A stretch of 64,000 nucleotides of DNA from Narthecium ossifragum. Taxonomy: Eukaryota; Streptophyta; Magnoliopsida; Dioscoreales; Nartheciaceae. Location: the NCBI GenBank assembly GCA_963920575.1, contig OY986967.1, forward strand, positions 23,081,648 through 23,145,647, given 5' to 3'. This document shows, piece by piece, positions 33,638-43,199 of the stretch. The number at the start of each line of letters is the position of its first letter. Positions within the stretch are counted from its first letter, which is position 1. The notes below the pieces were generated by a model. That model saw only the letters and a list, made by a program, of their open reading frames with translations. It was not told where the DNA came from and did no database searches. The translations under genes and the position numbers were made by a program.

Positions 33638-33830
33638 CCCCGTTTGGTACGGGGATAAATGTTATTCTGAGATAAAAATTATTCTGAGTTAACTAGTAAT
33701 GATTATTTGGAATAAGAAAAAAATAGAGAGTAGTAGTAGATGGAATGGGAATAACTTTTTATGGATGTTTGAGAATAAAGTGTTGAATAATGAAAATATT
33801 CCCCCCTTAACTATCCTCGTACCAAACGGG
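33638..33830. mobile_element. MITE with CCCCGTTTGGTACGG ends
   Basis: CCCCGTTTGGTACGGGG at 33638 is matched inversely by CCCGTTTGGTACGAGG ending at 33830. About 193 bases, AT-rich, no coding capacity. Sequence just beyond (33838-33960) has similar GGGATAAG words and may be a second, decayed copy. Confidence 0.6.
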
Positions 33831-34249
33831 ATAGTCTATCCTGGAATTAGAGGGGATAGGGATTAGTATCCCGGGATAAGTTGTGGGATAAAAGTTGGTG
33901 TTTGGTTGACAAGTAGGGATAAGAAGGTAATGATTACTTTGGATAAGGAAATGGTGTTTGGATGAAAATGTGAAAAATGTGGAATATGATAATGCATATA
34001 ATATTCACATTGGCTTTAATAAATTACTTAATAATATGATAATACATATAATATGATAAAGCATATAATTTAATTAATAATATTTTCTCGTTTTATTAAT
34101 ATTATGATGCATATATTCACTTTAACTTTTGAATAACATATTCAACATAATCAACATAAATATATTATAATAAAGTATAATATTATCACCTCATCCGTCC
34201 TGTTCGACGCCTCCACCGGGCTAATCCCTCTCATATCAATGCCCGCTTA
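33831..34249. other. AT-rich intergenic sequence
   Basis: A possible decayed MITE followed by simple AT-rich sequence; no gene. Confidence 0.3.
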
Positions 34250-34381
34250 TTTGCCATATCCGGCAGACGCCCGCTCCTCCGCCATCGTCGGCATCGATGC
34301 CCGTATGTCCTCCACCGGGTCGTATGGCTCGGCAGTGTTGAGGACGTTCTTGTTGGCACCGTGGCCGCCGGCGATGTACAC
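34250..34381 (-). pseudogene. F-box/kelch gene fragment (one kelch repeat)
   Basis: The frame reads VYIAGGHGANKNVLNTAEPY, then DPVED and MPTMAEERASAGYG. This is one kelch blade (GG doublet, Tyr, Met-Pro spacing) as in plant F-box/kelch proteins. Nothing of an F-box or other blades is visible. It is a GC-rich island in AT-rich DNA, which suggests capture by an element or gene decay. A short internal duplication (GTGTACRTCGCCG words) lies at its upstream end. Confidence 0.5.
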
Positions 34382-35156
34382 CGTGGCCGTCGGCGACGTA
34401 CACGCGAAAAAATATTGCATTGCCACATGGCATAGCATGATAACATGGCATGGTTATACACATCAATGCATCCCCTTGCGGACCCATTTATATTAATATA
34501 ATAATGATTTTTATTTTTATTTATATTATTATAAATATAATAATTAATTTATACACATCAATGGTCCACCAACACCATCCCTAACCTCCATCCACCCTGG
34601 CTCCACTACCAAAGTCACCATCGCAGCCACCCCTCCACTGCCGGACGAGCTATCTCCACGTCTAACGAGCTCTTAAGTTCCGGGGAACTCCATCAACACC
34701 GGCCATCCAAGCTCCACCATCCTCAACACCACCCTCATCCTCATCTCTCTCACCGATAGCCACCCCTCTCCTTCCTCCACTTGGCAGCCACCCTCCCGAG
34801 CTGGTGAACCCATCATCTCCCCTGACTCGAGCATCAACACCATCTCCTCTCCTCCATTAACCTCGGCGAGCTCACCCCCAACCACGGTTACTTGCGCCGC
34901 GCCCCCTCTCCCTCCACAAACCTACCTCCCACAGCCATCGCCTCCGGCCTCTTTTGTTACATCTAACACCGTGAGATCAGCGTCGGAGATGGTGATGCGT
35001 TTGAGGACGCCGAAGGTGACCATGGGGATCCACATGTTGGGCATCCACGCTTGGGGAGGCTGGTTGAGATATTTTTTCATATAATTATCTCGTAAATCAT
35101 GGGGATAATTTTGTAATTCCAAAAAATTCAATGTGGCATATGTTTATATTTAACTG

Positions 35157-35157
<1 letters not shown>
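34382..35157. other. Unassigned sequence with a possible gene fragment
   Basis: A minus frame (34922-35131) reads WMPNMWIPMVTFGVLKRITI, which looks protein-like but was not recognised. The C-rich stretch at 34560-34920 has open frames without support. Confidence 0.25.

Positions 35158-35194
<37 letters not shown>
35158..35194. repeat. (TA)n microsatellite
   Basis: About 18 TA units. Confidence 0.95.
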
Positions 35195-35196
<2 letters not shown>

Positions 35197-35508
35197 TGGG
35201 CTCAGTGTCACCTGAAACGGCTAATCACCCACCCCTCTCTCTCTCTCATCTCCCCCACATCTCTTTCGATAATAACCAACCTTACGCTACATGTGCGCCA
35301 CGTCATATGACTCAACATGTGGCTAATAAAACATTATTTTATATAATATATCATAAATTGAACTAAATTTATCACAATTTTATCGGTAGTCGACTACCAA
35401 ACAGTACGTTAACATATTCGGTAGTGCACTACCGAACATTATGTGGTAGCGCACGATAATGGACTACTAAGCAATATATTTATTACACTTTTCTGACAAT
35501 GAACTACC

Positions 35509-35803
35509 TGTTGTAATATATATGTGTACTAAAGAACACACACTATACTTCTATTAAAGAACGAAGGAGAGAAGAAGGATGAACACAAGTAGAGAGAGAG
35601 AGTGAAACTTCTCTTATGCTGCTCTCTACTTCCTCTCTTTGATCTACCATTTCATCCATCAGCCAATGCCTATTTATAGGCATTTGAGTACATATGAGAC
35701 AAAGTATCATCACATGGGTGAAAGTAAATTTCAACCCTCATTAATGATGGTAGGTAATGGTCATTCATGTATGACCATGTATAATAGCACATGTTTCACA
35801 ACA
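35509..35803 (-). repeat. Copia 3' LTR
   Basis: Full length, 295 bases. The first 37 and last 27 bases match the truncated partner at 41418-41479. Confidence 0.85.
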
Positions 35804-35821
35804 CTCCCCCTTGAATGACCA
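35804..35821 (-). promoter_or_regulatory. Copia polypurine tract
   Basis: On minus TTCAAGGGGGAG directly precedes the 3' LTR. A second purine run (CATGAGGGGGAGTAATAG) lies upstream near 36018-36035, soon after the RNase H stop. Confidence 0.6.
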
Positions 35822-36054
35822 TTAGTACAAGAGTGTGCATCATTAAAAACCTTTACCAAGAAAAATCCAGCAGGATAAAAACTCAATGAATGAAATGAGT
35901 ATGCCATTCTTGCTTAGAGAGGTATTAAGCTATCAAGACTGCCTCGTTAAAACCTTGCTAAGGAAAACCCAGTGGGAAAAAGCCTTAGCGAAGGAAAAAG
36001 AGTACAGTACCTGGATATCTCTATTACTCCCCCTCATGAAGATATAAGATGAGC

Positions 36055-39000
36055 TTAATTGCTTAGATCTTTGAGATGGCGCATACCGATCTCATGTACT
36101 AGCTTTCTGAATGTAGTCGTCGGTAATGCCTTTGTAAATAAATCGGCCAAGTTGTCACTAGAGCGTATCTGCTGGACATTAATATCGCCGTTCTTTTGGA
36201 GCTCATGCGTGTAGAAGAATTTTGGAGATATATGCTTGGTCCTATCGCCTTTGATATATCCACCTCTGATCTGAGCGATGCAAGCTGCATTATCTTCATA
36301 TAATACCGTCGGGGTATTCTTGATTGAAGATAACCCACAAGTATCTTGAATATATTGTATCATACTTCTTAGCCAGATACATTCTCGACTTGTTTCATGA
36401 ATGGCAAGTATCTCAGCATGATTTGAAGAGGTGGCGGTTAGTGTCTGCTACATAGATCGCCAAGATATAGCAGTGTTACCATAGAGAAATATATACCCGG
36501 TTTGTGACTTGGCCCTATGTGGATCAGAAAGGTAACTAGCATCTGCATAGCCAACTAATTATGGCCTCGAATCATTTGAGAAAAATAGTCCGAGATCTGT
36601 AGTTCCACGAAGATAGCGTAATACATGCTTGATCCCATTCCAGTGCCTTCGGGTCGGTGCAGAACTGAATCTTGCTAATAAATTGACTGCAAAGGCTATA
36701 TCGGGCCGCGTGCAATTTGCAAGATACATAAGAGCTCCAATTGCACTAAGATATGGTACTTCAGGACCAAGAAGCTCTTCACCATCTTCTTGAGGGCGAA
36801 AAGGGTCTTTCTTCACATCAAGAGATCGGACAACCATTGGAGAACTCAATGGATGGGTTTTGTCCATATAGAATTGCCTCAAGACCTTTTCTGTATATGT
36901 TGTTTGGTGAACCAATATTCCACTTGGAAGGTGTTCGATCTGCAAGCCGAGACAAAATCTTGTCCTTCCAAGATCCTTCATTTCAAATTCCTTCTTCAGA
37001 TAGTCAGATGCCTTTATGAGTTCTTCTGGAGTCCCAATTAGATTCAGGTCATCTACATATACTGCAATAATAGCAAATCCAGAGGCTGCTTTCTTGATGA
37101 ATACACATGGACTAACTGAGTTATTCACATATCCTTCTTTTAGAAGATACTCACTGAGCCGATTGTACCACATCCGGCCAGATTGTTTTAACCCGTACAA
37201 AGATCTTTGAAGTTTGATAGAATACAGATCCCGGGATTTATTTGCTTCAGGCAATTTAAGTCCTTCAGGGACTCTCATATAAATGTCACTATCTAGTGAC
37301 CCATATAAGTATGCCGTGACTACGTCCATTAGATGCATATCTAGTCTTTCTAAGACTGCTAAACCAATCAAGAAGCGAAAGGTTATTGCATCCATGATAG
37401 GAGAGTATGTCTCCTCATAGTCTATACCAGGTTTCTGTGAGAAACCTTGTGCTACAAGCCGTGCTTTATATCGCAGTATTTCATTTTTCTCATTTCTCTT
37501 GCGCACAAATACCCATTTGTATCCCACTGGTTTGACATCTTCTGGTGTCTGGACTATAGGTCCAAAAACACTTCGTTTAGCCAGCGAGTCTAATTCAGCT
37601 TGAATAGCTTCTTTCCATTTTGGCCAATCAACTCTACGTCGACACTCTTCGACGGATTTTGGCTCAAGCTCTTCATTACTTCTGGTAATGTCAAGAGCAA
37701 CCGCATATGCAAATAAGTTGTCAACAACAGTTTCATTTCTATTCCACTTTTTCTCAGTGTGCACACAATTTATCGAAATCTCATGATTTTCAGATATCTG
37801 GACCTCTTCAGGAGGTGCCTGAACCTCTTCGGGAGGTGCTTGAACCTCTTCGGGAGGTGTCTTTCCGAATCGATTCATATTTGGAATACAAACATCATGT
37901 TTGTTAATCTCTTCAGGAGTATTAATCTTATGGCCAGTTTGTCCTTGTGTCTTTCTTTTCCTTGGGACCTTATCCTTGGCGCCAATAGGTCTCCCACGCT
38001 TCTGGCGTGCTTTAGATTCACATGCTTTGGGATCATCAGATTGCTCTTCAGGAACATTAATCCGAGCTGGAGCATTTGCAGCTGGAATATGTGATTTCAT
38101 CACTCGATGTGAATCAGTAAATGCATCAGGCATCTGATTCGCAATCTTCTGCAAATGTATAATTTTCTGAACTTCGAGTTCAGTTTGACTTGTTCTAGGA
38201 TCAAGATGAGACAATGTCGAATTGTTCCATACAATTTCATTTTGAACTTCTGGCTTCTTCTTGTCTCCCCCTAATGGTGGGAAAACTGACTCATCAAAGT
38301 GACAGTCAGCAAAACGTGCTCTAAACAAATCTCCTGTTAAAGGCTCTAGATACCTAATGATAGAAGGAGAATCAAAACCAACGTAGATACCCAGTCGACG
38401 TTGAGGACCCATCTTGGTTCTCTGAGGTGGAGGAATTGGCACATAGACAGCACATCCAAAAATTCTTAAGTGAGAAATACTTGGTTGTTGGCCAAAAACA
38501 AGTTGCACCGGTGAAAATTTATGATATGCAGATAGCCTGACTCGGATCAAAGATGCTGCATGTAATACAACATGCCCCCAAGCTGATACAGGTAATTTGG
38601 ACTTCATAAGCAATGGTCTAGCTATCAGTTGGATACGTTTAATAAGTGATTCTGCTAGGCCATTTTGAGTATGTGTATGTGCAACAGGATGTTCCACATT
38701 TATCCCAACTGATATACAATAATCTAAAAATGCTTGAGATGTAAACTCACCAGCATTATCAAGACGAATTGTCTTGATGGGATAGTCTGGGGACTGAGCT
38801 CGTAACCGAATGATCTGAGCTAAAAGTTTAGCAAAAGCAGTGTTACGAGTGGATAGAAGACATACATGTGACCATCGTGTGGATGCATCTATTAAGACCA
38901 TGAAGTATCGAAATGGTCCACTTGAGGGATGAATGGGTCCACATATATCACCTTGAATTCTCTCCAAAAAACTTGGGGATTCAGAGGTGATCTTAGAGGG

Positions 39001-39600
39001 GGATGGTCTTACTATTAGTTTTCCTTGAGAGCAAGAAGCACATGAATATTCACTGGCCAAAAGAATCTTCTGGTTCTTAAGGCTATGCCCATGAGAATTT
39101 TCAATGATTCGACGCATCATCATCGAGCCAGGATGACCAAGTCGATCATGCCAAAGCATAAACTCCTTTGGATTAGACCACTTCCGGTGCGTCACAGCAT
39201 GTGATTCTATTGGTCTTATTTTCGTATGATATAGACCAGAAGAAAAGGCAGGAAGCTTCTCAAGCACATGCTTATGGCATGAAACTGTAAGTGTGATGCA
39301 CAAATACTCTACACCAGTTTCATTCGTCGTTTCCATATGATATCCATTACGACGTAAATCCTTGAAACTGAGTAGATTTCTTCTGGATCTAGTGGAGTAT
39401 AGTGCATCATCAATAGATAGTTTTGTTCCTCTGGGCAAAACTATGGTGGCTCTTCCGGAGCCTTCAATCAAGTCTGCTGGACCTTATATTGTATTAACAT
39501 TTGATTCTTTTAACGTTAACTGTGAGAAGTACTTACGATCTCGGAGGATCGTGTTTGTTGTTGCACTGTCTGCAAGACATGCATCGCCATCCATCTGAGA
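36055..39600 (-). pseudogene. Copia pol (protease, integrase, reverse transcriptase, RNase H) with stops
   Basis: The largest open part is 39471-36559 (970 residues). Upstream, CLADSATTNTIL near 39580 is the protease active site, cut off by a stop near 39488. Then come the gag-pre-integrase zinc region (LWHDRLGHPG), the integrase core with its Asp-Asp-Glu set (LIDAST, RLDNAGEF, NGLAES), and the RVT_2 reverse transcriptase (YKWVFVRKRN, YVDDLNLIG). A stop at about 36556 separates the RNase H part (YEDNAACI, DRTKHI, DLFTKALP) ending at 36055. Three APPEEVQ repeats lie in the linker (37800-37860). Copia pol makes and integrates the cDNA. The otherwise long frames show recent decay. Confidence 0.85.
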
Positions 39601-39711
39601 AACATTTAGAACAATACATGCATTCATAGGATATGCATAAACTTGAAGTCATTCAAAGATACATAGTAAAACAGCAGTACATACTGGTAGATAAAAACAT
39701 GATACATGAAT

Positions 39712-40734
39712 CTAGTTAGTGTCCATCCATTCCTCAGATCCTACGAGGAAGTCCGATACATCCAGAGATGTACCAACCATGGGGGCTTCAGGAAATGGGA
39801 TATCAACCATGCCATCGAAATCTGTAAAATTTGTTTCAACACATTTTTTCTTTCCTCTTGTTGTTTGCTGCTCCACAACATGCTTTGGCGCACGACAGTT
39901 GCGAGACCAGTGCCCTTTTCCTCCACATCGGTAGCATTCATCATCATTTTTCCTAGAGGTTCCACCTTCAAGTTCTTTTCTCTTTTTATTTCCTACTTGA
40001 TCATTTTTAGGGAGGGGTTGAGAGGCATTGTATCCTTCACGATAATAATGAAACCTATCATTACCTCGAGCACGACCACGCCCTCGCCCTCGTCCACGTC
40101 CACGCCCGTGGTGGTGTCTATGATGGGTATTGGCATTCGCTTCAGGGAATGGTGCAGATCCAGAGGGACGAGACTCGTGGTTTTTCAGTAGAATCTCATT
40201 ATGTTTCTCAGCTCTTAATAATGCATCAATTAACTCAGAGTATTTTTGAAATCCATGTTGCCTATATTGTTGCTGCAGGATAATGTTAGATGCATGAAAG
40301 GTAGAATAAGTTTTTTCAAGCTTATCTTGATCAGTGATAGTTTCCCCACAAAGCTCTAATCGGGAAGTAATTCTATGTAAAGCAGAGTTATATTCACTAA
40401 TACTTTTAAAATCTTGCAACCTCAAGTGAATCCAATTATAACGGGCACTTGGTAAGATAATGGTTCTAAGGTGGTCGAATCTATCTTTTAAGTTGTTCCA
40501 AAGGATGAAAGGATCCTCTATTGTAAGATACTCATTTTTTAGGTCCTCATTAAGATGATGTCGTAGGAAGATTAAGGCACTGGCTCGTTCACTGATTGTG
40601 GCAGAATTCCCCTCTTGAATTGTGTGTCCCAAATTTCTTGCATTTAGATGTAGTTTAGCATCTAATGCCCATGACATATACTGACTGCCGGTAATGTCGA
40701 GGACCAAGAAATCATGCTTCACAATATTTGCCAT
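39712..40734 (-). CDS. Copia gag (UBN2-type) with zinc knuckle
   Basis: I chose the ATG at 40734 (MANIVKHDFLVLDITG), the usual start in this family; an ATG 11 codons upstream (40767) is in frame. Residues 1-200 are a UBN2-type capsid domain (LRLQDFKSISEYNSALHRI). A Gly-Arg-rich RGRGRGRGRG stretch precedes the zinc knuckle CYRCGGKGHWSRNC. It ends at a stop at 39712. The protein forms the virus-like particle and binds element RNA. The frame is intact over 340 codons. Confidence 0.85.
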   Translation of the reverse strand: MANIVKHDFLVLDITGSQYMSWALDAKLHLNARNLGHTIQEGNSATISERASALIFLRHHLNEDLKNEYLTIEDPFILWNNLKDRFDHLRTIILPSARYNWIHLRLQDFKSISEYNSALHRITSRLELCGETITDQDKLEKTYSTFHASNIILQQQYRQHGFQKYSELIDALLRAEKHNEILLKNHESRPSGSAPFPEANANTHHRHHHGRGRGRGRGRGRARGNDRFHYYREGYNASQPLPKNDQVGNKKRKELEGGTSRKNDDECYRCGGKGHWSRNCRAPKHVVEQQTTRGKKKCVETNFTDFDGMVDIPFPEAPMVGTSLDVSDFLVGSEEWMDTN

Positions 40735-40799
40735 AATGCTGTTTAAGGAAATAAATGAATATGCCAAAAATCAATTTAAGGAAAAGAAATAGTAATAAA

Positions 40800-40933
40800 T
40801 TTTTTTTTTGTTTTTTGTTTTTTGTTTTTTTTTTGGCCCCGGTTTTTTGGCGGATCGGTAACGATCCGGATTCGAACCGTGGGCGCTTCATTCCATAAGT
40901 CCGAGCAGCCGTACTGACCACTCGGGTGGCCCC
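40800..40933 (-). mobile_element. tRNA-derived SINE-like insertion in the Copia leader
   Basis: Read on minus from 40933: GGGGCCACCCGAGTGGTCAG (A-box-like), then GGTTCGAATCC at 40878-40868 (perfect B box), then a short body and an A-rich tail with CAAAAAA units (40835-40800). The order head, B box, A tail fits a short plant SINE or a tRNA retro-pseudogene. No anticodon arm could be folded with confidence, and no target duplication was found. Confidence 0.55.
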
Positions 40934-41043
40934 GAAGGACCGATAATATCTCGCATTAAAATGTTCATATAATGAATGACTGATATGAACTGCATATATC
41001 AAAGCATTAAGCAAATAATAAAAATTAATACTGAAAAATAATT

Positions 41044-41285
41044 CGTACTTCAGGTACGAGATTATGTGCTTCAGGCACAATATAGTGTTTTGCACTTCCG
41101 GTGCAAATTAAGTGCGTGCTTCAGGCACTGTTGTAGTAACTTGTGCTTCAGGCACCAAGTTGTGTGCTTCAGGCACTCTCTTAATTTGTACTTCGGGTAC
41201 ATCAAATTTTGTACTTCTGGTACAATTATTTTACCCTGTGTGCTTCAGGCATCACAATAGTTTATAGCTTGTACTTCAGGTACAA
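41044..41285 (-). ncRNA. Array of ten co-varying stem-loops in the Copia 5' leader
   Basis: Each unit is an inverted repeat around a five-base loop (TTCAG, TTCCG, TTCGG or TTCTG on plus; CNGAA on the sense strand). Units: 41044-41058, 41065-41079, 41089-41107, 41116-41128, 41139-41160, 41164-41176, 41187-41201, 41209-41225, 41237-41256, 41269-41285. Arms differ (CGTAC/GTACG, TGTGC/GCACA, TTTGCAC/GTGCAAA, TTGTAC/GTACAA) but stay complementary within each unit. Centres are 21-31 bases apart. A decayed eleventh unit may follow at 41291. The array lies between the 5' LTR and gag, where packaging or translation signals usually sit. Confidence 0.7.
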
Positions 41286-41399
41286 CTATATGCTTCAAAC
41301 ACTGTATAACCTAGGTTAGGATGAAAATAGCTAGTATAATTACAAAGCAATGTCAGTAAGATATACCTGACTGGTTCTCTCCTTTCCTCTACGTGGTAG

Positions 41400-41417
41400 A
41401 GTCTCGTGCTGATAACG
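41400..41417 (-). promoter_or_regulatory. Copia primer-binding site
   Basis: On minus CGTTATCAGCACGAGACTC directly follows the 5' LTR. The site type is used by many plant Copia elements; the tRNA was not identified. Confidence 0.55.
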
Positions 41418-41479
41418 TGTTGTAATATATATGTGTACTAAAGAACACACACATGTATAATAGCACATGTTTCACAACA
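41418..41479 (-). repeat. Copia 5' LTR, internally deleted (62 of 295 bases)
   Basis: It retains both ends but joins CACACAC directly to ATGTATAATAGC. Both ends and the target duplication are intact, so the loss followed insertion. Confidence 0.85.
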
Positions 41480-41604
41480 CTACCGAATATGTTACATAGT
41501 ATTTGGTAGTCACTGAGGAACACAAAAATACAAAATATGGTGCTATTTAAATATGGGATGATTCAATGTCCACGGCCATATTTACTTTGTGCGCCCAACG
41601 TTTA

Positions 41605-41861
41605 GACCCCGTTTGGTACGGGAATACCAATCGGGAATAAACCTTAGCCTGGGTTAAGGGAGGGAATATTCTTATAATATTTTCGAATCCATTATTTATC
41701 CCACACTTTATCTCCAAACATTTTTCCCATCATTATAAAGTTATTCCCACTATTCACTCTACTTTTCCCTTATTTCAAATAATCATTACAAAGTTATTCT
41801 CCAAACCGAAAATAAAGTCCCTTAACCCGGAATAAAGTTATCCCCGTACCAAATAAAACCT
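41605..41861. mobile_element. MITE with GTTTGGTACGG ends
   Basis: GACCCCGTTTGGTACGGG at 41605 pairs inversely with CCCCGTACCAAATAAAACC ending at 41861. Flanking TTA on both sides would fit a PIF/Harbinger 3-base duplication. Related to the copy at 33638. Confidence 0.5.
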
Positions 41862-43199
41862 TAATTTTTTTACAATATTTTAATATAAAATATCCTAAAT
41901 GTCCTCATCATCGTCAACCCCACGACCACCGCCACTACATTTTAAATACTATAAGCTTGATCGGCTATCACATTTTAGATGGATTAAGTCAACTAGAATT
42001 TAACATACTTAATTGCTCAAGCATAATCACTGGTGTACATACCATTATCCGGCGGCTCCCAAAGATATAACTAATTTGGACATCCATTTGCAACCTGCCA
42101 ACCATGATCCTTGCACGCTACTATAGTCCTGACGTGTCAGTCTACTTTATCCTCAACTATTCCATCTTGATCCGTAGGATCAAATTTCGGCAGGTTTTCT
42201 CTATAATTATTTCATTTTTCCAAATAAGGCAAGCTTACCAACATGAGTTGATGGCGGCCAACTGACCTTTGATAAACTAGATATGGTTGGGATAAAATCT
42301 TAAAAGAGAGCCCGCAAAGCTACCTAATCCTACATATAGACAAGGTGGCCCCATACCCACCAACCCACCCCTCCTCTCTCTCTCTCTCCCCTGTCGCGCT
42401 CTCTCTCTCTCTAATTATCAACATTACATATGAGAGATTGGTTATGACGTGACATATGACTCAACAGATGAGTACCCGTGCTCCGTCCCCTCAACACTCC
42501 TCTTTTTCTCTTTTTATTTAGTTATAACCCTATGCCACGCGTACATGTCACGCGTGTATAGTTTTATAACTCAGATTATGACTCATATGTCATGTCATAA
42601 AAAGCTAATCATCCTTATATAGCAGGATGGTTAACAATGAAACTTTTGGTTTGTCCTAATGACGTCCTATGTGGCAGGGATGATCCTAGGTAGAGCCTAG
42701 GTGGAGGGGAGTTAGTGGGAGATGTGGGAAGTTAGTGGGGGGAGTTAGTGAAAGAGGTGGAAAGTTAGTGGGAGGAGTTAGTGGGGAGTTAGTAGGGGAG
42801 ATGGGGAGAGATGGTAGTTACCCTACCAGGTGGTAGGGGGATTTACTAGTCTTATAGAATAGACTAGGTGGGTCCCCCGTGTCATCTGGCACGGGTAACC
42901 ACCATCCCCCACTACTCTCTCTCTTTTCTAACCACCCAGTAACCACCACCCCATTACTTATTTCCACGTGGTTTCATCTTGATCGCATGATATATCCAGG
43001 TTTAACTCGAATCAGACATCCCTATCCGTCTGATAGGATGCACTGGATCTTAATCTGTATATATATACATTATGGATTTTCCACATATATATAACCGGTA
43101 ATTCTCTAGAGTAATATAGAGAACCAAGATCATGATCGTCGATTCTCATCGGATGATGAGAATCGAATCTTCATTAATAGCTATTTACGTTTCTCTCAT
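41862..43199. other. Repeat-rich intergenic sequence
   Basis: CT-repeat runs at 42370-42412, short GGGAGTTAGTGG repeats at 42710-42800, and MITE-like text (CGTCATATGACTCAAC-type) at 42440-42600. No gene was recognised. Confidence 0.35.

Larger units (their letters stand above)
35509..41479 (-). mobile_element. Ty1/copia LTR retrotransposon, nearly complete
   Basis: The 3' LTR is 35509-35803 and the 5' LTR is 41418-41479; both start and end TGTTG/CAACA. Flanks are CTACC at 35504-35508 and 41480-41484. Order on minus: LTR, TTATCAGCACGAGAC primer site, hairpin-rich leader, gag, protease, integrase, reverse transcriptase, RNase H, polypurine tract, LTR. The 5' LTR has lost about 233 internal bases, which removes most of its promoter. 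Stops in pol (near 39488 and 36556) disable the polyprotein. Confidence 0.9.
35195..41575. mobile_element. Probable hairpin MITE split by the Copia insertion
   Basis: Sequence at 35387-35423 (GACTACCAAAC, AACATATTCGGTAG) recurs inverted at 41482-41517. The arms flank the Copia, so the Copia sits in the loop of an older inverted repeat. The left part contains CGTCATATGACTCAACATG, similar to text near 42450. Outer limits are uncertain. Confidence 0.35.

Noticed and set aside
40860..40933. Functional tRNA gene
   Set aside because: It has a B box and an A-box-like start but no convincing cloverleaf or anticodon arm, and it is followed by an A-rich tail; a SINE-like copy fits better.
41044..41285. 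CRISPR-like regular array
   Set aside because: Units are palindromes with varying arms and no unique spacers of constant size; the host is a plant Copia element.
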